From: Microbacteriaceae bacterium PS02070
Lineage (GTDB): Bacteria; Actinomycetota; Actinomycetes; Actinomycetales; Microbacteriaceae
Assembly (NCBI GenBank): GCA_029959865.1
Contig: JASCPE010000004.1
Coordinates: 148,535 to 212,534, forward strand
Reading direction: 5' to 3'
Length of the DNA: 64,000 nt
In this document: one piece after another, positions 18,497 to 26,981 of the stretch
Layout: every line of letters starts with the position of its first letter
How positions within the stretch are numbered: position 1 is the first letter of the stretch
The notes under the pieces: model-generated
What the model was told of the DNA's origin: nothing
Seen by the model: the letters and a program-made list of their open reading frames with translations, nothing else
The model's database searches: none
Translations under genes and position numbers: made by a program

Positions 18497-19368
18497 CGAT
18501 GCTCGGGAATGCGGACCATGATCTCCTGCGCGACCGACGCCGCCAACTCGCCGTCCCTGCGGAAAATGCGTCCGGTGGCGAGGCCCCTTCCGCCGCGTGC
18601 GTTGGGCGACTCCTGCACGTACAGCAGCCATTCATCGACTCGCGCGGGTGCGTGCCACCACATCGCGTGGTCGAGGCTCGCGACGTTCAGGCCGGGGTGG
18701 GACCACGCGATGCCGTGGGCACGGAGCACGGACTCCTGAATGCTGAGGTCGCTGAGGTAGGCCAGGAGCGCGCGCTGAAGCCGCGGATCGTCCGGGAGCG
18801 CCGCACGCGTACGCATCCAGACGGCCTGGTGCGGCTCCGCCGAGTCGACGGCAGCGTAGATCGGCGATGACACGTGCCGTACCTCGATCGGTGTGTCCGC
18901 CGCGGTGCGGATCCACTCCGGATATGCGCCGCCGACACGGAGGTGGCTGGGGGTGAGCTCGTCGGGGTCAGGAATGCCGTGCGGCGGTGTGGCGGAGTGC
19001 TCCAGTCCCTCGCTCTCATGCTCGAACGAGGCGATCATCGAAAAGATCGGGATCCCGCGCTGATAGACCTGCGTTCGCCGACGGGCGAAGGACCGCCCGT
19101 CGTGGATGCGGTCGACCCCGATCGTGACGGGTTCGTTTGCGTCACCGGGACGGAGGAAGTAGCCGTGCATCGAATGGGGGATGCGTCCGGGCTCGACCGT
19201 GCGCTCAGCGGCAAGGACCGCCTGCGCGAGGACCTGACCGCCGAAGATGCGACCGCTCGGCATCGGGTGCGATTCGGCGGTGAAGATGTCCTCAGCCGTG
19301 CGTGCCAGCGGGTCGCGGAGGTCGAGCACCCGCAACATCCTGGCGACCGACTCTTCTGCTTCAGCCAC
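18493..19368 (-). CDS. tesB: Acyl-CoA thioesterase II (TesB family)
   Basis: Double-hotdog thioesterase hydrolysing medium- and long-chain acyl-CoA. The 291 residues show the N-terminal hotdog segment RIFGGQVLAQAVLAAERTV with HSMHGYFLRPGD, and the C-terminal repeat ending SLDHAMWWHAPARVDEWLLY. GTG 19368 is chosen because GGAGGG lies upstream and a longer reading adds a basic leader. Its predicted promoter (minus-strand TAAACT, 19400-19395) shares bases with the -10 of the divergent gene. Confidence 0.93.
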   Translation of the reverse strand: MAEAEESVARMLRVLDLRDPLARTAEDIFTAESHPMPSGRIFGGQVLAQAVLAAERTVEPGRIPHSMHGYFLRPGDANEPVTIGVDRIHDGRSFARRRTQVYQRGIPIFSMIASFEHESEGLEHSATPPHGIPDPDELTPSHLRVGGAYPEWIRTAADTPIEVRHVSSPIYAAVDSAEPHQAVWMRTRAALPDDPRLQRALLAYLSDLSIQESVLRAHGIAWSHPGLNVASLDHAMWWHAPARVDEWLLYVQESPNARGGRGLATGRIFRRDGELAASVAQEIMVRIPEHR

Positions 19369-19393
19369 TGACCCTCCGCTCACTTGCTCTTGG

Positions 19394-19400
19394 TAGTTTA
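19394..19400. promoter_or_regulatory. Shared -10 of a putative bidirectional promoter
   Basis: TAGTTTA read on the plus strand gives TAGTTT ending 7 nt before ATG 19407; read on the minus strand it gives TAAACT, placing a start site about 20 nt upstream of tesB GTG with its ribosome-binding site in between. Confidence 0.5.
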
Positions 19401-19406
19401 GGGCGG

Positions 19407-20075
19407 ATGGCTTCGACCCTTGTCTTCCGCGACGCGGACTCCGCGGCAGACGCATTGACCTTTGCGCAGCGCGCGGCACCGATCTCCGACGGACTGATCA
19501 GACTCCGCGCAGAAGGCGGCGTGTTGGCCATCACCGCTGCGGCGCTGGCACCGACCGGACTCATGGACCAGGCTCCCACGATCGTCGGAATGCGCGTGGC
19601 CGCCGTCGATCCGGAACTGATCTGCGACCTCGTCATCGAGGCGTCCGGTCTGGCGCAGACGCACACGGCGACGGAGTTGAGCCTTCCCGAGTCGGGCACG
19701 AGTGCCGCCTGGGCGGGCATCTCCCCGCCCCGGCGCGGCTGGATTCGCGAGGGAGGCATCCACGCCCAGCAACTCGCCGCGCGCGCACAGTGGGGCATCG
19801 CGGAGGTGGCACAGACGACGCCGACCTCCGCCGGCGAGGACATCGTGAACGCGGTGCGGAGCCGTGTCTGGGGCGCGTCAGATCCAGAGCTGTCCTTTCA
19901 GCCCCGCGGTGTCGCGTTCGCAGCGCACGCGTTCGGGTTCGTCGGCGGAGAGGAAACGGCGGGGGTCTTCCGGAGCGGGTCCTGGGTGCGCGTGTCCCTG
20001 CGTCGTGGCCATGTCCTCGTCCGCCGAACCGTCCGAGAGGGACTGACCGCCGTGCGCGCCACCGGCGCGGGGTGA
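19407..20075 (+). CDS. Hypothetical actinobacterial protein
   Basis: A 222-residue soluble protein of mixed composition (opening MASTLVFRDADSAADALTFAQ). It has no signal peptide, membrane helix or recognised catalytic motif. Repeated aromatic/glycine segments in the second half (GVAFAAHAFGFVGG, SGSWVRVSLRRGHVLVRR) suggest a beta-rich domain. I do not recognise its function. The start at 19407 is supported by the TAGTTT hexamer 7 nt upstream. It is divergent from tesB and convergent with the globin gene. Confidence 0.75.
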   Translation: MASTLVFRDADSAADALTFAQRAAPISDGLIRLRAEGGVLAITAAALAPTGLMDQAPTIVGMRVAAVDPELICDLVIEASGLAQTHTATELSLPESGTSAAWAGISPPRRGWIREGGIHAQQLAARAQWGIAEVAQTTPTSAGEDIVNAVRSRVWGASDPELSFQPRGVAFAAHAFGFVGGEETAGVFRSGSWVRVSLRRGHVLVRRTVREGLTAVRATGAG

Positions 20076-20107
20076 GCCCGGTCTGAACTCGTTCGTCGGG
20101 TAGGTCG

Positions 20108-20530
20108 TCAGGACGCCGCGGGAGGCTCCGGAGCGCTCACTGGGGTGGGATCGAAGGTGTTGACCATGGCATGCGCAGCGCGCTCGAGGTAGTCCCACAG
20201 TGTCGCCTCATGGAGGGGAGACAAGTCGAGTGCGTCGACGGCACGGCGCATGTGCAGGAGCCACCGATCGCGCGCGTCGGGGTTCACATGGAATGCGAAA
20301 TGGCGCATGCGCAAGCGCGGGTGGCCCCGGGTCTGCGAGTAGGTCGTCGGCCCGCCCCAGTACTGCTCCAGGAACAGGCGGAGACGATCCTCGGCAGGCC
20401 CCAGGTCCTCCTCCGGATACATCGGACGCAGCACAGGGTCGTCAGCCACCCCGCGGTAGAACTCGGAGACGAGCCGGTCGAACGTGTCGTGTCCGCCGAC
20501 CTGGTCGTAGAAGGACGGGCCGTCGCTCAC
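20108..20530 (-). CDS. glbO: Truncated haemoglobin, group II (GlbO type)
   Basis: Haem protein of 140 residues with the 2/2 globin pattern: [22 protein letters not shown] (helices A/B, with the B10 tyrosine), PMYPEEDL, the [26 protein letters not shown] stretch carrying the E-helix region and the proximal F8 histidine, and the G-helix tryptophan in RDRWLLHM. Likely roles are O2/NO binding or redox protection. GTG start overlaps the upstream mscS stop (GTGA), so the globin is translationally coupled to a mechanosensitive channel gene. Confidence 0.93.
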   Translation of the reverse strand: MSDGPSFYDQVGGHDTFDRLVSEFYRGVADDPVLRPMYPEEDLGPAEDRLRLFLEQYWGGPTTYSQTRGHPRLRMRHFAFHVNPDARDRWLLHMRRAVDALDLSPLHEATLWDYLERAAHAMVNTFDPTPVSAPEPPAAS

Positions 20531-21591
20531 GGTGTGTCATCCTCCGCGGCCGGATCCTTCTTCGGCTTCCACACCGGGCGCGCGCCCTTCTTCGTTGCAA
20601 CGGAGGTGGGAGCGGTGGTGGGCGGATTCGCGCCGCGAACGCGTTGAGCGCCTTCCAAGCCGGTCAGAGTGACCGACGAGAGCTGCGCGAGATCCACCCC
20701 GAGGCCTGTGATGGCGGCGCGCAAACGGACGCGCAGCTCCTGTGCCACGTCGTCCTTCGCGGTGGCGCGCGTCTTCATGACCAGGCGAACGACGAGGGCA
20801 TCTCCGTCCACCGACTCCAGGCCCCAGATCTCGGGCTGCTCCAACACGCGAGTGCGCCACTTCTGATCAGAGGTGAGCGACTTGGCGGCGGCGAGCATCG
20901 CCTTTTCTACCGCCGGGAGGTCGGCGTCGGCCGGGACGGCGAGGTCGATGATGACCCGGGACCATCCCTGCGACATGTTGCCGATGCGGGTGATCTCCCC
21001 GTTGCGCACGTACCAGAGCGTGCCGTTCACATCGCGCACGTGGGTGACGCGGATGGCGACGTACTCGACGATGCCGGTGGCCAGTCCCAGGTCGACGACG
21101 TCGCCGATGCCGACCTGGTCCTCCGCGACGATCAGGATGCCGTTGAGGACGTCCTTCACGATGTTCTGTGCGCCGAAGCCGAGCCCCGCGCCCACAGCAG
21201 CGGTCAGGAGCGCGAGCGAGCCGAGCGCGCCCGGTGCCAGGACGTTCATGACGAGCAGCAGGGTGATCACGACGACGGTGACATTGACGATGTTGTGCAG
21301 GATCGACCCGAGCGTGCGTGTGCGTTGGATGATGCGCACACTCGCGAGCGGCGAGTTCTCAATCGCGCGGGTATCGGCGACATTTGCGCGGAGCTTCGCG
21401 CCCTCGACGATGCGCTTGACGACGCGGCTGATGAGCAGACGCAAGAGCCAGGCGATGATGATGGCGCCGCCGATGATGGCCGCGGCACCGAGCGCGCGCC
21501 ACCCGATGGTCATCGCGGCGCTCGCGACATTGTCCCAGAATTCACTGGTTGAGCCGCTGGAATCGGTGGTTTCCGAGGGTACGAGTCTCAT
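20527..21591 (-). CDS. MscS-family mechanosensitive ion channel
   Basis: Small-conductance channel that relieves osmotic pressure. The 354-residue protein has an N-terminal periplasmic tail, three membrane segments ([40 protein letters not shown]; the pore helix [22 protein letters not shown]) and the cytoplasmic beta and alpha/beta domains ([17 protein letters not shown]). The C-terminus ends in a charged Lys/Pro/Glu tail. ATG 21591 is chosen: TAGGAT ends 7 nt upstream, whereas the longer reading is basic and cysteine-rich. It is first in a two-gene unit with the globin. Confidence 0.93.
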   Translation of the reverse strand: MRLVPSETTDSSGSTSEFWDNVASAAMTIGWRALGAAAIIGGAIIIAWLLRLLISRVVKRIVEGAKLRANVADTRAIENSPLASVRIIQRTRTLGSILHNIVNVTVVVITLLLVMNVLAPGALGSLALLTAAVGAGLGFGAQNIVKDVLNGILIVAEDQVGIGDVVDLGLATGIVEYVAIRVTHVRDVNGTLWYVRNGEITRIGNMSQGWSRVIIDLAVPADADLPAVEKAMLAAAKSLTSDQKWRTRVLEQPEIWGLESVDGDALVVRLVMKTRATAKDDVAQELRVRLRAAITGLGVDLAQLSSVTLTGLEGAQRVRGANPPTTAPTSVATKKGARPVWKPKKDPAAEDDTP

Positions 21592-21598
21592 CGAGTCG

Positions 21599-21604
21599 AT
21601 CCTA
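21599..21604 (-). promoter_or_regulatory. -10 element of leaderless mscS promoter
   Basis: Minus-strand TAGGAT ends 7 nt before ATG 21591. Confidence 0.5.
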
Positions 21605-21637
21605 CTGAGCGCCGGCTTTCGGTGGCCTGTGTAACGC

Positions 21638-21672
21638 ACGCGGCGCCAGAGGGTGTGCCTCCGGCGCCGCGT
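21638..21672 (-). terminator. Terminator hairpin downstream of pepN
   Basis: Perfect 10-bp arms ACGCGGCGCC/GGCGCCGCGT extended by GAGG/CCTC around a small loop, 20 bp after the pepN stop. No T-run. Confidence 0.6.
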
Positions 21673-21691
21673 ACATAAGTCACAGAAGGCG

Positions 21692-24238
21692 CTACTGCGC
21701 GTCACGCTCCTGAACAGCGAGCGCGCGCTCCACGCCCGCAAGATTCTCGTTGACGAGCCGTCGCAGGGCAGCAGGGGCATCCGGATGCTCCGTCAGCCAC
21801 GTGCGGGTCGCGTCCCGCAGAGCCACGTCCGCGAGGCCGGCCGGGTACAAGCCCACGATGAGGTAGTTGGCGATCTGGTAGGTCCGGTTGTTCCAGATCG
21901 GCAGCAGCATGTCGAAGTAGTCACCGACGAACTCGCGGAGTGCGGACACCCCGGCCGGGTGCGTGAACCCCAGCGCGGAAGACCGCACGAGCGTGTTGGG
22001 AAGATCGTCCGACTCGATCAGAGACGCCCAGGCGGCACGCTTCGCATCGACCGCCGGCAGAGCCGCCTTGGCCTGCGCGGCGAACTCGCCGCCCTTCGCG
22101 GTGTTATCGGCGTCGCGCGCGGCGTCGACCTGTTCAGCGGTGACAAGACCGCCCGCGGCGAGTGAGACCAGGAGTGCCCAGCTCAGGTCGGCGTCGATCT
22201 CAAGACCCGGCAGTGTGAGATCGCCGTCACGCAGCGAGCGAACGGTCTCCCACTGCTGGGGGACGGCAGCGGCGGAAGCGAACGCGGTCGTGAACTGGAG
22301 CTGGTTGTCACTGCCCGGCTCGGCGTCCTGCGCGAGCTGCCACAGTGCATCGGCGACCCGCACCCGGGTGCGCGTGCGGCTCTCCGGGGCGACGTAGTTA
22401 TTCGCCGCGAGTTGGAGCTGAGCGAGCGTGGTGCGCACCGTGGTCGACTCGGTCTCGGACCCAATGTTCTGGAGCACGAGGTCGATGTAGTCACTCGGCG
22501 AGGTCTCGGCGTCACGGGTCTGGTCCCACGCGGCGCCCCAGACGAGCGAGCGCGCCAGCGGGTCGGAGATGTCGCGCAGGTGCTCGATCGCGGTCTTGAG
22601 GGACGGCTCATCCAGGCGGATCTTTGCGTACGCGAGATCGTCATCGTTGAGGAGCACGAGATCCGGGCGGGTGACTCCACGCAACTCGGGCACTTCGGTC
22701 AGGTCGCCGTCGACATCGATCTCCACGTGGTGGACGCGCTCCAGAGCACCGTTTTCGAGGCTGTAGAAGCCCACGCCGAGCCGGTGCGGCCGGATCGTCG
22801 GGTAGTCCGCAGGAGCGGTCTGGACGATCGCGAATCGGGTGATCTTGTTGTCGACATCGGTCTGGATCTCCGGGGAGAGCGTATTGACCCCGGCCGTCTC
22901 CAACCACTTCTGAGACCAGGTCGTCAGTTCTCGGCCGCTGGTCACCTCCAGCTCAGCGAGGAGGTCGGTGAGCTCCGTGTTGGACCAGGCGTGCTTCTTG
23001 AAGTACGCCGACACTCCCGAGAAGAAGGCATCGATCCCGACCCAGGCAGCGAGCTGCTTGAGGACAGACCCGCCCTTGGCGTAGGTGATGCCGTCGAAGT
23101 TGACCTGGACGTCTTCGAGATCGTTGATCTCGGCCACGACGGGGTGGGTCGACGGAAGCTGGTCCTGGCGGTAGGCCCAGGTCTTCTCCATCGCGTTGAA
23201 CGTGGTCCATGCTTCGGTCCACTCGGTGGCTTCGGCAGTGGCGATGGTGGAGGCCCACTCGGCGAACGACTCGTTCAGCCAGAGTCCGTTCCACCACTTC
23301 ATCGTGACGAGGTCTCCGAACCACATGTGCGCGAGCTCGTGGAGGATCGTGACGACGCGACGCTCCTTGACGGCGTCGGTCACCTTGCTCCGGAAAACGT
23401 AGGTTTCGGTGAACGTCACCGCGCCGGCATTCTCCATCGCTCCCGCATTGAACTCCGGGACGAAGAGCTGGTCGTACTTCGCGAACGGGTAAGGGACGTC
23501 GAACTTCTCTTCGTAGTACGCGAAGCCTTCTCGCGTCTTGTCGAAGATGTACTCGGCATCCAGGTGCTGCCACAGGCTCTTGCGTCCGTAGACACCCAGC
23601 GGGATGGTGCGGCCCGACGAAGAGACCAGCTCGGAGAACACCGACTCATAGGGGCCGGCGATGATGGCGGTGATGTAGGAGGAGATGCGGGGGGTCGGCT
23701 CGAACGCCCACGTCGCCTTGCCTTCACCGGCGGGAACGGGCTCGGGGGTGGGGGAGTTGGACACGACCTTCCACTGCGCGGGCGCCGTGATCGTGAATTC
23801 GAAGGTCGCCTTCAGATCAGGTTGCTCGAACACCGCGAACACGCGGCGGGAGTCAGGGACCTCGAACTGGGAGTAAAGGTAGACCTCACCATCGACCGGG
23901 TCGACGAAGCGATGCAGACCCTCACCGCTGTTGGTGTAGCGGCAGTCGGCGTCGATGACGAGCTCGTTGTCGACGGCGAGGTCGTCCAGCGTGACGCGGG
24001 AGTCCGCGTACACCTCCGCGGGGTTGAGGTCGCGACCGTTGAGATTGATGCTGTGCACTTGCGCGGCGATGAGGTCGATGAACGTCGAGGCGCCCTCGGT
24101 GGCCGTAAACCGCACGATCGTCCGTGATCCGAACACGTCGTCCCCGCGGGTGAGGTCGAGGCTCACCTCGTAGGACTGCGTATCGAGGACGTCACGGCGC
24201 TCCTGCGCCTCGATTCGGGTGAGGTTTTCTCCGGGCAC
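21692..24238 (-). CDS. pepN: Aminopeptidase N (M1 metallopeptidase)
   Basis: Zinc aminopeptidase releasing N-terminal residues from peptides. The 848 residues carry the exopeptidase motif GAMENAG and the zinc site HELAHMWFGDLVTMKWWNGLWLNESFAEW (HExxH-x18-E), followed by a large C-terminal ERAP1-like helical domain. GTG 24238 (VPGENLTRIEAQER) matches the usual actinobacterial start and has TTGGAG 8 nt upstream; the in-frame ATG at 24271 has no ribosome-binding site. A TAGGCT -10-like hexamer lies upstream (near 24304). Gene is monocistronic. Confidence 0.95.
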   Translation of the reverse strand: MPGENLTRIEAQERRDVLDTQSYEVSLDLTRGDDVFGSRTIVRFTATEGASTFIDLIAAQVHSINLNGRDLNPAEVYADSRVTLDDLAVDNELVIDADCRYTNSGEGLHRFVDPVDGEVYLYSQFEVPDSRRVFAVFEQPDLKATFEFTITAPAQWKVVSNSPTPEPVPAGEGKATWAFEPTPRISSYITAIIAGPYESVFSELVSSSGRTIPLGVYGRKSLWQHLDAEYIFDKTREGFAYYEEKFDVPYPFAKYDQLFVPEFNAGAMENAGAVTFTETYVFRSKVTDAVKERRVVTILHELAHMWFGDLVTMKWWNGLWLNESFAEWASTIATAEATEWTEAWTTFNAMEKTWAYRQDQLPSTHPVVAEINDLEDVQVNFDGITYAKGGSVLKQLAAWVGIDAFFSGVSAYFKKHAWSNTELTDLLAELEVTSGRELTTWSQKWLETAGVNTLSPEIQTDVDNKITRFAIVQTAPADYPTIRPHRLGVGFYSLENGALERVHHVEIDVDGDLTEVPELRGVTRPDLVLLNDDDLAYAKIRLDEPSLKTAIEHLRDISDPLARSLVWGAAWDQTRDAETSPSDYIDLVLQNIGSETESTTVRTTLAQLQLAANNYVAPESRTRTRVRVADALWQLAQDAEPGSDNQLQFTTAFASAAAVPQQWETVRSLRDGDLTLPGLEIDADLSWALLVSLAAGGLVTAEQVDAARDADNTAKGGEFAAQAKAALPAVDAKRAAWASLIESDDLPNTLVRSSALGFTHPAGVSALREFVGDYFDMLLPIWNNRTYQIANYLIVGLYPAGLADVALRDATRTWLTEHPDAPAALRRLVNENLAGVERALAVQERDAQ

Positions 24239-24307
24239 GAATTCGCTCCAAGGGTTGGGGGCAATCTGCATGAGCGGGCCGCTTCGCCCGTTCGCAACCC
24301 GCCCAGC

Positions 24308-25984
24308 CTACGCCGATCCCGCGGCATCCTCGCGTCGCACGTGGCTTCGCGCGTGTTCGATGGCGGCGGGCATGTCGCTGAAAAGATGCTTGTGGTGGCG
24401 CAGTGCGCGGAGCACTCCGACGGTGCGGAGGAGCTCGGCGTGCCGGGGCTGTATGCCTTTGATGAGCACCGTCACCCCGCGACGCTCGAGCGAGCGGACA
24501 ATGTCCTCCAGGATGTGTGCGCCGGTGGCATCGACCAGCTCGATCTGCGACATCCGCAGGATGACGACCGAGACGCCGTCCAGCGCGTGCACCTCGTCGA
24601 AGAGCCGATCGGCTGCGGCGAAGAACAGCGGGCCGTCGAAGCGGATAGTCGCGATTCGTTCGTCGCCTGGCTGTGGCTCGCCGTCGATCGGCTCGCGGTG
24701 GATGCCGCTCGATCGGGACAGAGCGCGGATCGCGACAATACCGGCCACCACGACGCCGATGATGACGGCCACGATGAGGTCGAAGGCGACGGTGATGATC
24801 GCGGTGAGAACGAATGCGAGGGCGTCGGCCCGGGTCGAGCGCAGGATCGTCGAGACGGTCGAGAGGTGCACCATCCGTACGGCTGTGACCATGAGCACTC
24901 CGGCGAGCGCCGCCAGTGGAATCTGCCCGACCGGGCCCGCGGCGATCAGCACGACGAGAAGAAGGATGGCCGCATGGGTGATCGCGGCGAGTCGGGTGCG
25001 TGCTCCCGAGCGGACATTGACCGCCGTGCGGGCGATCGCTCCGGTCGCGGGCATGCCCCCGACCAGGGACGCACCGAGCGAGGCGATACCCTGCCCGACG
25101 AGTTCGCGGTCGGGGTCGTAGCGCCCGGTATCTGCCATCGACGCGGCCACCCGAGCCGAGAGAAGCGATTCGATCGCCGCCAGGGCGGCAACCGTGACGG
25201 CTGCACTGAGGAGATCCATGATCGCGTCGGGCGCGATGGCGGGCAGGTGTGGGACCGGGAACGAGGACGGGAGCGTCCCGATGCGCGCCAGGGGATTCGG
25301 CACGATCGCCGCGATGATCGTCACGATAACGATCCCGACGAGCGAACCGGGGATCGAGCGATGGATACGCGGCGCGATCACCATGCATGCGGCCACGACC
25401 GCGACGGCGCCGAGCGACCACGGGAGGTAGGCAGGGTCGAGTTCGAGCGTCGACTGGGCCGCGGCGACGAGCGCGTTGGAACTGTGGTCGCCCGCGGCGC
25501 TCTGATGAGGCGAGGAGACGAAGGGAATCTGCTGGGCGAAGATAATGATCGCGATTCCGAGAGTGAAGCCCTCGATCACCGGCCAGGGGATGAAGGAAAC
25601 GGCACGGCCGAGTCGGAGGAGTCCGGCACCGAGCACCAGGATGCCCGCGAGGAGCGTCACCGCGGCCACCGCTCCGGCACCGTGCGTCGCGACGATGGGG
25701 ACAAGGACGACGACCATTGCCCCGGTCGGTCCCGACACCTGCACGTTCGACCCACCGAAGACGGCGGCAAGGACGCCCGCGACGATGGCCGTCACCAGAC
25801 CCGCTTCGGCGGTCAGACCCGACGAGATGCCGAATCCGAGCGCGAGCGGGAGCGCCACGATGCCGACGGTGACGCCCGCGAGGAGGTCCGTGCGCCACGT
25901 CCGCCCCAGCGCAACATAGTCCGCGCGAGACGGGAGAAGGGACTGCAGCGACCGAGCGAACTTCCCTGCGCGACCCGTGCTCAT
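24308..25984 (-). CDS. SulP-family anion transporter with STAS domain
   Basis: Integral membrane anion transporter of 558 residues. About 10-12 membrane segments span residues ~30-420, including the SulP signature region around NVQVSGPTGAMVVVLVPIV and the inverted-repeat counterpart later. A C-terminal cytoplasmic STAS domain (residues ~440-545; IRFDGPLFFAAADRLFDEV, VVILRMSQIELVDATG) follows. Sulfate or bicarbonate are the usual substrates; the sequence does not tell which. It overlaps the upstream ArsR gene by ATGA and is presumably regulated by it. Confidence 0.92.
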   Translation of the reverse strand: MSTGRAGKFARSLQSLLPSRADYVALGRTWRTDLLAGVTVGIVALPLALGFGISSGLTAEAGLVTAIVAGVLAAVFGGSNVQVSGPTGAMVVVLVPIVATHGAGAVAAVTLLAGILVLGAGLLRLGRAVSFIPWPVIEGFTLGIAIIIFAQQIPFVSSPHQSAAGDHSSNALVAAAQSTLELDPAYLPWSLGAVAVVAACMVIAPRIHRSIPGSLVGIVIVTIIAAIVPNPLARIGTLPSSFPVPHLPAIAPDAIMDLLSAAVTVAALAAIESLLSARVAASMADTGRYDPDRELVGQGIASLGASLVGGMPATGAIARTAVNVRSGARTRLAAITHAAILLLVVLIAAGPVGQIPLAALAGVLMVTAVRMVHLSTVSTILRSTRADALAFVLTAIITVAFDLIVAVIIGVVVAGIVAIRALSRSSGIHREPIDGEPQPGDERIATIRFDGPLFFAAADRLFDEVHALDGVSVVILRMSQIELVDATGAHILEDIVRSLERRGVTVLIKGIQPRHAELLRTVGVLRALRHHKHLFSDMPAAIEHARSHVRREDAAGSA

Positions 25985-26340
25985 GACACTGCGTCCGCGT
26001 GGCGCCGCGCGTCCGCGAGAAGGTCCGATTCGGAGCGGAGCACGGTGACCAGGAGCGTGCGGGCCACGCGGAGGAGTTCGGAGACGTCGGCCGAGGTGAG
26101 TCGGTAGTAGACGTGGCTTCCGCGTCGGTCTGAGTCGACCAGTCGGTGGCGCCGGAGCACAGCGAGATGCTGAGAGAGGTGTGATGCTTCCAGTCCGGTC
26201 TCCTCGCCGAGCGCCGCCACTGTGAGCTCGGGAGTCTGCGACAGCAGCTCGAGGATGCGGATCCGGTAGGGGTGTGCGAGACCTTTGAAGAGGTTCGCTT
26301 TGACCTCGTAGAGGGGGCGGTCGTCGTGACTCAATGGCAT
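25981..26340 (-). CDS. ArsR-family transcriptional regulator
   Basis: Winged-helix repressor of 119 residues with the HTH TVAALGEETGLEASHLSQHLAVLRRHRLV and the beta-wing RRGSHVYYRL. There is no cysteine at all, so it is not a thiolate metal sensor of the ArsR/CadC kind. The start at 26340 lies inside a perfect inverted repeat (26339-26354), a likely self-operator. The ATGA overlap with the SulP gene makes an autoregulated transporter operon. The signal is unknown; sulfur or redox state would fit similar ArsR-SulP pairs, as inference. Confidence 0.9.
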   Translation of the reverse strand: MPLSHDDRPLYEVKANLFKGLAHPYRIRILELLSQTPELTVAALGEETGLEASHLSQHLAVLRRHRLVDSDRRGSHVYYRLTSADVSELLRVARTLLVTVLRSESDLLADARRHADAVS

Positions 26341-26354
26341 GATGAAGCCATCAT
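26339..26354. promoter_or_regulatory. Candidate ArsR operator
   Basis: ATGATG-AAGC-CATCAT is a perfect 6-4-6 inverted repeat covering the arsR start codon and overlapping a minus-strand TATGAT that could be the -10. Confidence 0.55.
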
Positions 26355-26416
26355 ATCGTGGCGGACGCTCACCGTAGGGGTGACCGTGTGGCGACAAGGG
26401 CTGCGCGCGGCGCTCC

Positions 26417-26422
26417 TAGAAT
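26417..26422 (+). promoter_or_regulatory. -10 element of leaderless rpiB promoter
   Basis: TAGAAT ends 7 nt before ATG 26430. The alternative ATG at 26421 would lie inside this element, which favours the later start. Confidence 0.55.
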
Positions 26423-26429
26423 GAACGTC

Positions 26430-26981
26430 ATGCGAATCCATGTGGCGACCGACCACGCCGGGCTCGAGTTCTCGAAGCGGCTGCGTGACCATCTCTCTGA
26501 GGAAGGTCACGAGGTCATCGATCACGGGCCGCTCGAGTATGACTCTCAGGACGACTACCCCGCCTTCTGCATCCGCGCCGCTCAGGCTGTCGTCGCGGAT
26601 CTCGCCGAAGGGAGTGAGGCGCTCGGGGTCGTCTTCGGTGGTTCCGGCAACGGAGAACAGATCGCTGCGAACAAGGTCCGCGGCATCCGTGCTGCTCTTG
26701 TCTGGAATGAGTCCACCGCGTCGCTCGCCCGCGAGCACAACGATGCCAATGTGATCGCCATCGGTGCGCGCCAGCACACGTTCGATGAGGTGGCCGAATT
26801 CGTCGACCTCTTCATCGCGACACCGTTTCCCGGCGAAGAGCGCCATGTGCGCCGAATCGAACAGATTGCCGCGTACGAAATCGACGGCAGTCTCCTCCCC
26901 GATCCTCGTGTGGCACCCTCGAGCGAGGCCGCAGACGTCACCGCCGCCCAGACGAGTTCCTTCGACCCGGAAGCGGGCTGA
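26430..26981 (+). CDS. rpiB: Ribose-5-phosphate isomerase B
   Basis: Interconverts ribose-5-phosphate and ribulose-5-phosphate in the pentose phosphate pathway. The 183-residue protein starts MRIHVATDHAGLEF and has GGSGNGEQIAANKV, in which Glu76 takes the place of the catalytic cysteine of the E. coli enzyme, as in the mycobacterial RpiB type. The C-terminus carries a ~25-residue acidic tail beyond the fold. It overlaps the next gene (TGATG). Confidence 0.95.
   Translation: MRIHVATDHAGLEFSKRLRDHLSEEGHEVIDHGPLEYDSQDDYPAFCIRAAQAVVADLAEGSEALGVVFGGSGNGEQIAANKVRGIRAALVWNESTASLAREHNDANVIAIGARQHTFDEVAEFVDLFIATPFPGEERHVRRIEQIAAYEIDGSLLPDPRVAPSSEAADVTAAQTSSFDPEAG

Noticed and set aside
24192..25898. 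A 568-codon frame overlapping pepN and sulP on the same strand
   Set aside because: Arginine/histidine/proline-rich frameshift shadow of the SulP gene with no family features.
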